NCBI GenBank assembly: GCA_037954235.1
Contig: JBBMOA010000007.1
Span: 4,504,501-4,568,500 of the forward strand
Origin: Aulostomus chinensis
Lineage: Eukaryota; Chordata; Actinopteri; Syngnathiformes; Aulostomidae
Direction: 5' to 3'
Length of the DNA stretch: 64,000 nucleotides
Shown here: piece after piece, positions 43,530-55,210 of the stretch
How the letters are laid out: every line of letters begins with the position of its first letter
How positions within the stretch are numbered: the first letter of the stretch is position 1
The notes under the pieces: model-generated
What the model was told of the DNA's origin: nothing
What the model saw: only the letters and a program-made list of their open reading frames with translations
The model's database searches: none
Translations under genes and position numbers: made by a program

Positions 43530-46500
43530 CAGGTTTGTGTTCATACTCAAACTCTGGAGCCTCTGCCCACCCCACTTTGCTTCTGCCAGATCAATACACA
43601 ACAGCGGTGAGACACAAGCTCCCAGCTGACATGGAGACCAACTGGTGAGGTCAATGTTACATTTGCACAGGCTGTTATTTCAAGACACGTTGATTTGACA
43701 AAAATGTGTTCAACTATACTTTTTCATTTGCAAAACATTTTAGGTTCTTAACTTTTTGTCCATGTTGATACAATTGTTTTTTCACAGGTGACATTATATC
43801 TGACTGATAAGGAACACGTGCCTTCATTTGTCAGTTCAATGATAAATCATGTGAATGATAAATATCAGTGTGTCTTCACCAAGTGACTATGTGCAGCCCT
43901 GCAGAGACAACAGGTCACTAAATCACTACATCACTGAATGACTGAAAGGAAGAGCCAGTATACCATAATGTCCTGTATGAACAGAGGATGTCCACATTTG
44001 CATGAAATGTAGCTGGAAGTAAACAACCTTTCAAGCAGAAAATAAATCAGAGAATTCATCTTTTATTAGCTGCTGGGTGAAGCTTTAAAGGATAATGCAC
44101 CTTAAGGTTTGTAATGTGTACGTGTCTGGTAGTGGTTTAACAAATTTCCTGAAAATATTATTGTGTGCTCTGAGCAGTAAAGGACAGCAAACTTTATCAT
44201 CTAAACTTCGAAAGCCAAGCCTGTAGCTGGGGAAGTGGAAATAAAACAGTTGAGAGAGCTGTTCCATTTGTCCAATTTATCTAAAACCACTAGGCTATAT
44301 CTGAATTCAAGTGCTTTTAAATTGCCTGGATGATAAAGTCAGAGGGAACACAGGCGAGAGACAAGAATTGTGCCAGCAACGCGGTCTTTGGAGCCCAAAG
44401 CAGTTAATATGCCTCCGGCCTTGTGCCAAACAGGAGAGCTCCACGTCCACACTGCTGCTGAGCATGAAGTGGAAGACTTACTTCTTGTAATGCCAAGCCA
44501 GAAGAGGACTATCTCCCTCAGTTAATTTCTTCTTGTTTGAGTCGAGAAATTCAAGGAATGTGGATGATGCTAGAAAAGGCTGGCATGTATTTGAGGGGCA
44601 ATCATGTTGGATGGCGGGCTTGCAGAAAGCCCAACAGAGCCATCAGTGTTCCTTTTCTGCACCATGCAGATAAGGTGGCTCTTCCCATTTCTTCTCCATA
44701 TTTTATCTTTCAACATGGCCTACAGTTTGTCGGTGCACATCACATCAAAACGATGCTTTGCTCTCAGTTTTGCATTTGTTACCCTTTTTTATAATGACCT
44801 GTAAATCAGGCCCACTCCTGGCTATAATGCTCATGAACAAGCCCAGTGAATGCGATTATGAGTACCATTATTTCTGACAGCTTGCCGGGTTAGCAAACAG
44901 AATCAACCTCACAGCCATCTCCAAGGGAGCAATAGTGAGACAAGAAACAAACAGCTTGCAAAACCAAGGTGAGCTATAACACCATCTGGAAATCAATACA
45001 TCTAACTGCTGCATTTCTCCACATCCCAGCACAACCCACTGCTAGAAAGAAAAAGTTTAAACTATGAAAGCAACTTTTCAGACGTGAGAGTCTCATTTAT
45101 CATTCACTAAATGCCATTCAGCTCTCGGCCTTTCTAATCAGTTTCAACCCTGCGGAGGTGTTATTTGTAATACAGAAATATGGCAGTTATAATTTTTAGA
45201 TGTAGGAGGGTGAAGTTAAAGTTCAAAATCATTCAATCTAGAGACCCATAAACTGTTTTCTGAGAATCCACTATGTTTCTGATCATTACTGTTGCAGAGA
45301 GGAATTTTCAGAAAAGCATTTGGAGCAAATAATTGACAAATTCCAGCAGTTATTTCATAAATTGGAAGCAATTTTTCATTTGCATCCATTATTCAGCAGA
45401 ACAAATTAGTACTCACCTCTCTTCTACCTGAATAAACCCAACTTCTTTCTCAAAAAAAGCAACTTCCAAATTTTTCTATTAAGCTTTTATTTTGCTCAGC
45501 CCACAATGCTTTTCAAATTGAGCGGTAGGCTTTGGGCGGTGTCAAGCTAACAGTGTAACACTTCAATCTAGCATTGAAGATGCAGAGAGGAGATGAGCGC
45601 ATTCCTGAAAATCCTCGGTTGGTTAAAAATTAGAAACGTGGGTGAACGGTTTACATGGGTTATTGTTAATGCTATTAGTCTAAAAAATGAGCTGCTAACC
45701 CCCCAAAAATGACAACATTGAAGTCTGACAGCAGAGTGAGCATTGGAGCACACCACTGTTAAACATTCACCAGGTTAAATAAAAGGCATGTCTGTACACC
45801 CCTGCGTTTATTTATACAGTTGTTCTCTGAGGTGGAAAGAGAAAGAGACATGCTCCCCTGATGTGACCTTCCCTTTTCCATTTATTTATACAGTATGTTT
45901 CCATTTTCACTTGCATCAATTTTTTATGTAAGCAATGGCGATCTGAGAAAAGATGAGAAGAGGTGGAGTGAATGGAGGAACATGCAAAATAAAAAGACAA
46001 GGGGTAAGAACAAGTGTCAGAGAGAGGAGATGTAGGTAAGGAGCGATGACAAAAAAAGGGCGCACACAGTGAAGAAGGAAAAGAAAGAGTGAATGTTTGC
46101 AAATTGTATGTAAATGGGTTTGTTTCTTGGTATGGCCATGAGCAGAGATGGATGTCCTTGAACCCAGGTCTGCGCCAACAGGTATCCAGCCCCTCTGCTG
46201 GTAATTATATAGGGAGGTCTACAGCAGGTGGCAAAGGGCTGAGCAGAATTAACATAAATCTGCATGTGTCACTAGGCCTGGCTGCAGCCTGCAGGACTGA
46301 GAATGAATCACGGCAACACTCAGCTGACAATTTGTTCAAACAGAACAAAATGGATGGTGGGACGGTGAAAAAAAATCAATGCTCTCCCTTAAGTACATCA
46401 ATTGGAGTACATGATTTGTACGATTTGCTCAAGCTAGGCACATTCCTCTGTAAAATACTGTTATTTAACTTTGCTGCTCTTTAATTGACACACAAATCTG

Positions 46501-47006
46501 ATCAAGTCACAAAAATAGTCTCAAGCATTTGGCGCAACCGTACAACCTGTTTGAAGCTGAACTGTGAAGTCTCGAGTCACAATTGTTTCCTTTGTTGTCT
46601 TATTTTATATCTTGTTTTCATTGCAACTCGTATTCCTTTTTTTATGGCATCAGAACACACTGAGGGTCTACAGTGATCAACAAGCGTCTCTATTGTGCAT
46701 TTATGTGCAGACATAAATCACCAACATAGCACGGTGTACAGAGCAGTGTACATGTTGGGACTTTATCACACCTGCCTTGTTTCATCCAGATGAGTTTAAT
46801 TCAGATGCCTCTTTTCCTGGGTACATGTTCACCCTCACCAGGACACTGAGCAGTCAAACACATTTTCTGAGTTGCAAATCCAGATGTATTTTATTCTTAT
46901 GTTTAATTCCATTTAACAAAAATAGAATTGATGGGGTGTCTAGAGCATGAATCAGTCAAGGATTATTCAAAACATTTAGCCACAGATGTCAGCAACTGAC
47001 TTCGGG
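43530..47006. other. 3.5 kb of intronic DNA, nothing recognised
   Basis: No supported exon, repeat or RNA gene. Confidence 0.4.
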
Positions 47007-47300
47007 ATTACTCACAGGTTTCAAGAATGTATCGTGGGCTGGGGTAGTGGAGTCACGGACAGGGACAGCAAGCGCCTGGACAAACTGGTGAGGACAGCCA
47101 GCTCTGTCCTGGACTGTCCACTGGACTGCATCCAGGAGGTCGCAGACAGAAGGATGCTGGCCAAGATGGCCTCCATCATATACAACACCTCCACTTTCCC
47201 AAGCAGGTCCTTCACCTCTGGACTGCTGTGCCGTCAGTGCCACCACAGGTCATTGCTGCTGGCAGCCATTGGGCTGTACAACTGCAGCCACTGAGCACTC
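47007..47300 (+). pseudogene. LINE reverse-transcriptase C-terminal fragment
   Basis: Open frame with GWGSGVTDRDSKRLDKLVRT, SSVLDCPLD, EVADRRMLAKMASI and a final LLAAIGLYNCSH. This is the conserved C-terminal tail of fish jockey-supergroup non-LTR retrotransposons (usual pattern: D-R-x-RL-x-KLV-x-x-AS, then R-x-S-F-x-P-A-A-x-x-L-Y-N). About 30 residues are missing in the middle. It is followed by CAATAAATATTT. 5'-truncated; clade (CR1, Rex1) not resolved. Confidence 0.7.
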
Positions 47301-47572
47301 ACATTCACATGTCTGTTTTCAGCAAAGTGCAATGATGGTGCAATAAATATTTTTATTTCTTTCATACTTCATGTAAATATATTTTGTAATTGTCTAATTT
47401 AAATGTTAATATTTATTAACATTAATATATAATATTTATTAATTTAGTGAGGTTTTTTCATTTGACAATTTGATCACAAAGTGTGGTCAACTGTGGGGTT
47501 ACAAATTCTGTTATGCTTGGAAGGTTAACATGCAGCAACTGCAAACAAAATTAAAAAAACACAATAGTTTGC

Positions 47573-47933
47573 GGTGACACGGTGGTGCAGTGGTCAGCAC
47601 TGTCGCCTCACAGCAAGAGGGTTCCGGGTTTGAATCCCGGGTCGGGCATGGGATCTTTCTGTGTGAGTCTGCATGTTCTCCCTGTTCCTGTGTGGGTTCT
47701 CTCTGGTACTCCAGCTTCCTCCCACAGTCCAAAGACATCAAGAGGGGACGAGGCTGATTGATACTCTATTGACCGTAGGTATGAATGTGAGTGTGAATGG
47801 TTGTCTGTCTCTATGTGTTGGCCCTGTGATGGACTGGTGACCAGGGTGAACCCTGCCTCTCGCCCATAGTTGCTGGGATAGGCTCCACCCCCCGCGACCC
47901 CTAACAGGAATAAGCGGAAGACAATGGATGGAT
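47573..47933 (+). repeat. Full-length tRNA-derived SINE
   Basis: Best-preserved tRNA-like head in the window, tail ATGGATGGAT. Flanks AATAGTTTGC (47563-47572) and AACAGTTTGC (47934-47943) match at 9 of 10. Confidence 0.94.
47583..47637 (+). promoter_or_regulatory. RNA polymerase III A and B boxes of SINE
   Basis: A box TGGTGCAGTGG (47583-47593) and B box GGTTTGAATCC (47627-47637), the internal promoter layout of tRNA genes, within the SINE at 47573. Confidence 0.8.
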
Positions 47934-47943
47934 AACAGTTTGC

Positions 47944-49479
47944 AAGAGTATGCCCTCATCCAGAACACAGGACCCACATATCATGTCTATTGTCTGACTG
48001 CACTTGTGCCACAGACACATTTGACCAATAAGCTCACTCAATGTTCCTGTGTGGATTTCGTGACATATTTTGCATACCAAACCATGGGGGAAACACTGTG
48101 TGTGTGGTATGTTTCTTTCCACATGGTGTTGAGCTATGGAACCCCCCAACAGTGAGGAGCATTTCTGCTGACAGAAACATATTCCAGGTAATGGAACCAC
48201 TCTGTCGTCACACAGCAGAGCACTAAAGCAGAACTACGTTCCGTCTCTTACTACACACACCACTGAACCTCCAGATGACAAAATGCCTCACTGGCTGACC
48301 GAATCAAACACAACAAAGCTGAAAAAGAGAAGAAAAAGACTGAGGGAGGAACAGCTCAAATGCTACCAATGTTTTGTGTGGGAAAATGTGTATGTTTGAC
48401 AGCTAATTTTAAAAACTGAATACTGCAACTGCAAACTGCAAAGGTTAGGTCTTACAAAAACATTTCCACAAGCCCTACACATCACTTGAAAGCCATAAAA
48501 GTAGGAAGCTCCATTCCATGTTATTCCAGGGCATTATGATGCAGCCAATTATGTGCATGTCCTTGAAGCAGGTAATGATATTCTACCAATATAGCCTGGT
48601 AATGTGGCGTAGGAAACATTGGGGTGATGAAATAAATGAAGAGGTGGCTAAATGAACAGAAGGGAAATATAACATGCTCCACAATCAATGACAGATTGCA
48701 TTAACAAACTATAAATTATTTCTGTTTGAGTTTACATATTTCTGCTGCATTTCATCATACTGTCATAAAGAAGTCATTCCAACATGAATGAATAACTGAA
48801 CAAATTAATTTGTAAAACTTGCTCAGCTCTGTGGAAAAAGCCAACACTAGCTGACTGCAGCTGGAGAGACGCGTTGGCAGCACGACTACCTCCAGAGGAG
48901 CCGACAGCCAGTCAGCAGACAGATGCGCACAAACACAACAAAACATATTGACTTAATGCAAAATACTCTGATTATAAGTCTATCATACTAAACTAGGAGA
49001 TACAACAGGCACACAAAATAAAGTACAGTGTTCTGTAGGCAATCAAACAAGCCTTTTCATCACAGCATGAAATAAAAAGATGAACAAACAGAAAACATCA
49101 ACAGTAAACGTTGATGATTTCTACATCTGTCGACCAACATCTGCACCACTTGTTTTATTTATTTATATATAACTAATATACTAATAGACTAACTGACCTC
49201 TTTAAAAACAATAATAACAGCCCTACCATGAATTTTCCCTTAGTAAATGTATTACTTTGTAAATGTTGACACTGTGAGAGAGACTTCTTTATGTTAAGTG
49301 AGATGGCAGTGGGTGTCGCCCTTCAATTTAAATCTTTGGAACAATTGTTTGGAACTATATTTAAACATCAAAGGCAGGTATTTTGTCTTTTTTTTACATG
49401 AAAAATCTAAAAAATGTAATTGACCGATATAAGGATTTTTTGGATTTTTTAATCCTTAATATTGAAATCAGACCCTGTT
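47944..49479. other. Intronic DNA, nothing recognised
   Basis: AT-rich. No supported feature. Confidence 0.45.
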
Positions 49480-50475
49480 CTCCTCTACCATTGTTGAGGT
49501 TGCTGATGAGAGCTGTGGCCGCAAGGCTGCTGGGGCTGGACGTGGCAGTAATCCCCGAACCCGCCGGTGGACACCAGAGGTGAGGGGAGCTGTCAGGCTG
49601 AAGGCCAAGCAATGTGCAGGCATTGCAGATGCTGAGGCAAAAACTTGAGGGGAAGGCAGAAACTTGTTCACACGATTTACAGTGGGAATGGGAGGTCTAC
49701 TGACGTCAACAGGGGAGATAGTCTGACAGTGGAAGGATCCATGATGGGGTGGATGGACAGAATTTCTAGGCACAGCCAGATGATGGAGGATGTTGAGTTT
49801 GGTGGCAGGAGGATGTCTGCTTTTTGCAGATTATGTGGTCCTCTTAACTCCATCAGGCCATGACCACCTTGTTGGTCATGGCCTGATGGGTCCTGATGGG
49901 TCCTGCCTCAGGTGGAAGAGTTCAAGTATCTCGGGATCTCGTTCCCGAGTGAGGGTAGGATGGAGTGGGAGATTGACAGGCGGATAGGGGCGGTGTCCAC
50001 AGTGATGCGGGTGCTAAACCCTTCCATTTTGGTAAAGAGGAAGCTTAGGCAAAAGGCAAAGCTCTTGATTTACCGGTTGATCTACGTTCCAACCCTCACT
50101 TATAGCCATGAGCTTTGGGTGATGACCGAAAGAACAAGATTGTGAATACAAGCGGCCGAAATGAGTTTCCTCCACAGGGTGGCTGGGCTCTCCCTTAGAG
50201 ACAGGATGAGAAGCTCAGTTACACGGGAGGGGCTCAGAGTAGAGCCAGAGTCAGTGGTGGGTCTGGCATCTGAAGAGGATGCCTCCTGGACTCCGGGTAT
50301 GAACCGGGAGGAGGCTTCGGGGCCAACCCAGGACACGCTGGAGGGATTATATCTCTCAGCTGGTTTGGGAACGACTTGGGATTCCCTCGGAGGAGCTGTG
50401 GAAGTTGCTGGGGAGAGAGCTGTCTGGGTTTCCTTGCTGAGGCTGCTGCCCCCGCAACCCAGATAAGCAGAGGAC
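49480..50475 (+). mobile_element. Rex3 LINE, second copy, fragmentary
   Basis: Starts in the region upstream of the RT domain (CGCAAGGCTGCTGGGGCTGG, then GGACACCAGAGGTGAGGGGA). It jumps at about 49740 to the last third of the RT, and ends CCAGATAAGCAGAGGACC directly against a compound microsatellite. It keeps about 190 nt that the copy at 1933 has lost. Confidence 0.88.
49750..50466 (+). pseudogene. Rex3 RT C-terminal part, broken
   Basis: Frame from 49912: EEFKYLGISFPSEGRMEWEI, IYVPTLTYSHELWVMTERTR. Second frame from 50161: FLHRVAGLSLRDRMRSSVTR and GLYLSAGLGTTWD, with WVSLLRLLPPQP at the end. The RT motifs A and B are deleted, and several frame changes and small deletions are present. Confidence 0.85.
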
Positions 50476-50518
<43 letters not shown>

Positions 50519-50535
50519 CTATATATATATATATC

Positions 50536-50578
<43 letters not shown>

Positions 50579-50580
50579 AT
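50476..50580. repeat. Compound (AC)n(AT)n(GA)n microsatellite
   Basis: Three dinucleotide blocks in sequence immediately after the Rex3 3' end. Confidence 0.95.
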
Positions 50581-50890
50581 TCAAGCTATGTGATTTAGTT
50601 ACATCTAAATTAATATGCTGACCTCGCTGGTCTGCTGGGCTGCACCCTTGTATCAAGCTGAGTTCAAAGTGTGCATACAGGATCTCAGAGCTGACTTGAG
50701 ATTGTAGCCTTGGCAAACATCTATATTGATAAATGCTGGGATTCGTTTGGAAATGACTGAATGCCATAAAGAAGGGGCCAATATATGTATATCATTAATC
50801 TCCGAAAAAAACTTGAAGATTTGCCTGTTTATTCTGGCAAATTTGTGCGTTGCAAACTTCCAAATTTTGAGTTTGTGACTGTGCATTTGA

Positions 50891-50891
<1 letters not shown>

Positions 50892-50940
<49 letters not shown>
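50892..50940. repeat. (GT)n microsatellite
   Basis: About 24 GT units. Confidence 0.97.
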
Positions 50941-50943
<3 letters not shown>

Positions 50944-52750
50944 AACCAGCCCAACACCTCAGTTTCAACTGGATAACAAAGTTACAATGAGCACCTGAAA
51001 CAGTGGCCCTTGCCATGTCTTTTCAGTGGAGTGGAATGAATATAATCACTGAACAGATGAAAATGAAATGGTAATCAAATTCAACTTCACCAAAGAGGAT
51101 CTGCCCTTCACGAAATTTAGAATGAATGCATGAACTTATGAAAATGAACCATTTGAATGTAAATCCAAAGTATTCCAAGGACAAGGCCTGTTTATTGGAG
51201 TCACAGTTGACAACCTCGGGGAAAAGAAGGGGGAAAGAATTGCCTCATTTATGACTTACAGTGACATTATTAATTTTGATTGTAGTGTGGCAGAGTAACA
51301 GTGGTCAGATATTTCGGAAATGTCAGGTCCTGAGTGCCTGCCAATCTTTTTAATGACGCAAAAGATATGCAACTACTGATGTGTTCTAAAACAAAGTGTG
51401 AAACCCACTGATATTTGTATTTCCATGGCAGCAGAAGATATGTAGTGTTGATGATTTCATGATGATGATGCTCTCATAAGCATCTGGGAAGTGGCAAGGA
51501 TGCTATCTGATTCTGGCAAACAGCTGCGGGCCCACAGCCAAACAGCTGAAGTTTCTGCCTCCAAATGATAAAATTGATCAGTTTCAATTATTGATAGGAC
51601 ATGAATCATGAACTGCAGGATGTAACACAATCCACAGGAGAGGGATGATGTATTACGCTGTTAGGGTCACAGCCAAGTACCAGAGTAGAGTAGCTTCCCT
51701 TTATATCCTCAATGATCTACAACCCAGTGTGACCACTTAACCTGCAGAGAACGTACAAACCCAACAACGACCATGTTTTTTTTTTTTAAGTCTCCCTGTC
51801 AAAAGGAGGTTAATATTAATTAACCAATGCTGATCTTTCCATGTGTTGTTTTGAACACCACTATTCTGTGCCAAAGAATAATTTGAGAGTACAGCAGCAG
51901 TTCAATGCATTTCAAAATCAGGACACACATACAACAGTATCCTTCTCAAATTGCACTTTGTTGTAATCAGTAAGATAAGATGATGACGTGACGTACTTCA
52001 CAGGAGCAAAGTAGCAAAGCAGTACAGCAATGAAAGGATAGAGTTCTGCTGGACGAAGATTAAGGGCAGGAAATATGCAAACAGTGAAAGTGAGAAAAAT
52101 GCCCAGGGAATTTGTTTGTTTAGCAGAATGTTCTGGATGTAGACTCACGGTGATCTTTATGTCAGCAATATGGATTTGAGAATTTTCCATTGGAACTCCG
52201 TTGCCTCAGATTTTGTAAAGCAGAAGAGTGTGAGAAATCTGAATGGTCACCCCAGTAACAAGAAGGTGCCAAGGCTCTTTGACCATCTCCATGACAACAA
52301 CCTATCTGCTGGTGAACGTGGTGACCTTCTTTTGAATTACCCCTCACAACTTTCATTGATCTTCCTGCAGGCAGTCTATCATCTACGACTCAAGGAAAAT
52401 GTTCATTTGCAGACACAACTGTTGTTGTCATATTGTTGGAAGATAATTTTTCTGTGCCCTGTTTACAACTGCTTATAGCTCCAAAGAACAGTTAGACTGT
52501 GAAGACGGAAACTGTGCAGACAAACTCTCAGCTATCCCACTGACCTGGAGGGAACTTGGCTTTTCTCTGCTCAGCTCTCCTGGATATGCCTTTATTCAAA
52601 CCCTCAGGAGCCAGACAAGCAGACTCTGGGTTTAAATGTGTTTGCACACCCATATGCAGATTTGTATGGAGAAATAACACAGAATTTAAAAGAAAGAGAG
52701 AGAGAGACAGAAGGAAAAAAACTGAATTTTTACCATCCATTTTTACTAAC
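50941..52750. other. Intronic DNA next to exon 52751-52871, nothing recognised
   Basis: No supported exon or repeat apart from short T runs (near 51780). Confidence 0.45.
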
Positions 52751-52871
52751 CTTGTAGAAGTGGCTGGCCTTTCTGGAAAGGTCCACTGTATGCCACCTGG
52801 TATTGTTTGACCTGAAAGCCAGGCACACAGCTCCCATGGTGGCCGTCCTGTTGGCCACCCACAAGGGCAAC
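52751..52871 (-). CDS. cdh13: cdh13-like (T-cadherin) signal/prodomain exon, exon 2 by analogy
   Basis: Exon of 121 bp. On the minus strand the acceptor is CTGTTGCAG and the donor is GTTAGT (starting at 52750). It starts on a codon boundary and encodes 40 residues plus one base; that base completes the split codon of the exon at 4424-4635, giving LLQ-V-EFDDC across the junction. The peptide starts VALVGGQQDG, probably the end of the signal peptide region. It continues with GSCVPGFQVKQYQV and GQPLLQ, the cysteine-PGF start of the cadherin prodomain seen in T-cadherin and N-cadherin. In-phase joining over 48 kb is the strongest evidence that both exons belong to one gene. The first exon, with the start codon, is not in the visible sequence. 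A plus-strand ORF and other frames here are shadows. Confidence 0.74.
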
Positions 52872-53121
52872 CTGCAACAGACAGAATAAAGAGATTATAC
52901 ACCAGAAAATAAACCGAACTAAAGTAGCCATTTAATCACTGTGTTGCGTTTAGACCTATTCCTCAGTTAAAATCAACACAGACGATTCCCCATAATTATC
53001 TCTGATTTTTTGTAACTGTTCAGATTTTTTATGTCCAATTGACTTATTGTCGAGTTCTTATTATGCCGTTAAATCTATGATTTTTAACAGTTGTCAGATT
53101 TTTTTTTTTTTCATTTACAGT
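52872..53121. other. Upstream intron flank
   Basis: Contains the acceptor of the exon ending at 52871 and a T-run (53099-53111). No first exon seen. Confidence 0.45.
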
Positions 53122-53132
53122 ATGTATTGTTG

Positions 53133-53512
53133 TGGCGGTGCGGTGGTGCAGTGGTCAGCACTGTCTCCTCACAGCAAGACGGTTCCGGGTTTGAGTCCCG
53201 GCTTGGGCACGGGGTCTTTCTGTGTGGAGTCTGCATGTTCTCCCTGTGTGGGTTCTCTCTGGTACTCCAGCTTCCTCCCACAGTCCAAAGACTTCAAATG
53301 GGGACGAGGCTGATTGATACTCTAAATTGACCGTAGGTGTGGTTGTGAGTGTGAATGGTTGTCTGTCTCTATGTGTTGGCCCTGTGATGGACTGGTTACC
53401 CTTTCCAGGGTGAATCCCGCCTCACGCCGAAGGCTGCTTGGATAGGCTCCACCCTCCCCCCCCACGACCCTTAATAGGATAAGTGGAAGAAAATGAATTG
53501 ATGGATGGATGA
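53133..53512 (+). repeat. Full-length tRNA-derived SINE
   Basis: Flanks ATGTATTGTTG (53122-53132) and ATGTATCGTTG (53513-53523) match at 10 of 11. Tail ATGGATGGATG. Confidence 0.94.
53144..53198 (+). promoter_or_regulatory. RNA polymerase III A and B boxes of SINE
   Basis: A box TGGTGCAGTGG (53144-53154) and B box GGTTTGAGTCC (53188-53198) within the SINE at 53133. Confidence 0.78.
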
Positions 53513-53523
53513 ATGTATCGTTG

Positions 53524-54401
53524 TACACATTTTATCAAGCCATTAGCAATGAGAAATTAAAAAGAATAATTTCAGCGGTAAATGGTCTGATGCCCTTGGT
53601 TTGTGATACAATTGGTTTATACTGCATATTCTCTGCTAATGCTGATGAATTGACAGCTTTTAATATTCTCCTGAATTCTTGAATATTAACAACAAGATTC
53701 AGATTCATCTGTCAAAATGCTTACAATAACAGCAAAAAAACTGAAGTGAAAATACCAGGGAGGTTGAAACACTGTATTCATTAACCCTGGCCCATCCAAA
53801 AACATCTTTCTCTTTTAGACAGTCTCATTCTATCATAAACGTTACTGACACTCTTGCATGTCTACTGATCTCTGATCCATAAACCCATTAATGAAAGCTG
53901 GATCAAATACCAAGGGACAGACATCAGAACAAATTCTGCACCAGTCCATCTGCACTGACGGTGAGCCATCCGCTTCCATCTCTAAATTTTGTGAAGAGTT
54001 TTGGCTCAAGAGAACTAACCCAAAAAGGCTCATCAGGGCAGGTGGAAAAGGTCGCTGCTCCTGTTTGTCTGGTGATGCCTTATGTTGGTTATCATTCTTG
54101 ATTTTAAACCAAATTGACCTCATATTGTCACCACAACAAAATGCTTTGTGTTGTTTCATTATATTACCAGAATTATATTACCAGAACAACAAGCTATAAA
54201 ACCTCTCTTTGTTTGCCTAACCCTTGCCACAGGGCCAGATGTTGTCAGAGCACCACAGCATGAACATAGCACATATATGCACACAGTTGCTATGCAACTA
54301 GGACGTACACCAAAAATTGTCTTTACTGTATGTTCTTCCAGTGGAGGAGAGGAGGAGCAATTACAACAAATTTGAATGCTGAACAAAGTCAGGATTCTCC
54401 T
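53524..54401. other. Intronic DNA, nothing recognised
   Basis: No supported feature. Confidence 0.45.
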
Positions 54402-54411
54402 CCATTGCCAC

Positions 54412-54800
54412 GACTCTATCCATCCATCCATTTTCTTCTGCTTATCCTGTTAATGCTCACAGGGTGGGGGGGTGGGAGGGGTGGAGCCTATCCCAGCAGC
54501 TTTCAGGTGAGAGGTGGGGTTCACCCTGGGTGGGTTGCCAGTCCATCACAGGGCCAACACATATAGACAGACAACCATTCACACTCACATTCATACCTAC
54601 AGTCAATTTAGAGTCTGGATTAACCTGGTCTTGATGTTTTAGGACTGTGGAAGGAGCTAGAGCACCCAGAGAGAACCCACACAGGCACAGGGAGAACATG
54701 CAGACTCACACAGAAAGATTCCGTGCCCGAGCCGGGACTTGAACCCCGAACCTTCTTGCTGTGAGGCGACAGTGCTGACCACTGCACCACAGTGCCGCCC
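54412..54800 (-). repeat. Full-length tRNA-derived SINE
   Basis: Perfect 10-bp target duplication CCATTGCCAC at 54402-54411 and 54801-54810. The head includes GGGACTTGAACCCCGAACC (B box region, reversed). Confidence 0.94.
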
Positions 54801-54819
54801 CCATTGCCACTATTGTGAA

Positions 54820-55210
54820 CTGCCAGATTACTTGCTGTTGGACCCGCATTCCAGATTAGCTACTATTGGAGGTGCTGCCTGTTCACCTGTTATTGGAAGT
54901 GTTGCCAAAATACCTGCTATTGACCTGCTGACAGATTACCTGCAATCGGATGTCCTTCCAGTTTAACCTGCTGTCAGACATGCTGCCAGATTAGTTTATT
55001 TGGCCACGCTGCCAGATTAGCTGCTATTGGACACACTGCCGGATTACATGCCATTGGATGTGCTGCCAGATTGCCTGCTTTCGGACACATTGCAAGATTG
55101 CCTGCCTTTGGATATACTGCTAGATTACCTGCTATCAAACAGACTTCCAGATAAACTATCAGACACTCTGCCGGATTATCTGCAATTCAACATGCTGCCA
55201 GATTACCAGG
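54820..55210. repeat. Degenerate 27-bp minisatellite, ~14 units
   Basis: Units of the form CTGCCAGATTACCTGC-TATTGGACACA repeat with period 27 (one unit is 24). The period is a multiple of three, so plus-strand 55027-55210 stays open and reads LPDYMPLDV, LPDCLLSDT, LQDCLPLDI, LLDYLLSNR, LPDKLSDT, LPDYLQFNM. Upstream units contain stops, so it is probably not coding. Confidence 0.85.

Larger units (their letters stand above)
4636..52750 (-). other. cdh13: Large intron of the cdh13-like gene
   Basis: 48,115 bp between the two prodomain exons, donor GTTAGT at 52750 and acceptor TTTCCAG ending at 4636. A very long second intron is a known trait of vertebrate CDH13. It holds nearly all mobile elements described here and no other host exon that I can support. 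Confidence 0.72.

Noticed and set aside
47573..47645. tRNA gene
   Set aside because: A and B boxes are present but there is no cloverleaf or acceptor stem; it is the head of a 360-bp SINE with target duplications.
4424..52871. N-cadherin (cdh2) as the host gene
   Set aside because: GQPLL matches N-cadherin, but EVSxPxFxVNxD and the FxH...HAxDxA part fit T-cadherin better, and there is no sign of the longer classical-cadherin prodomain exon. Kept as the alternative.
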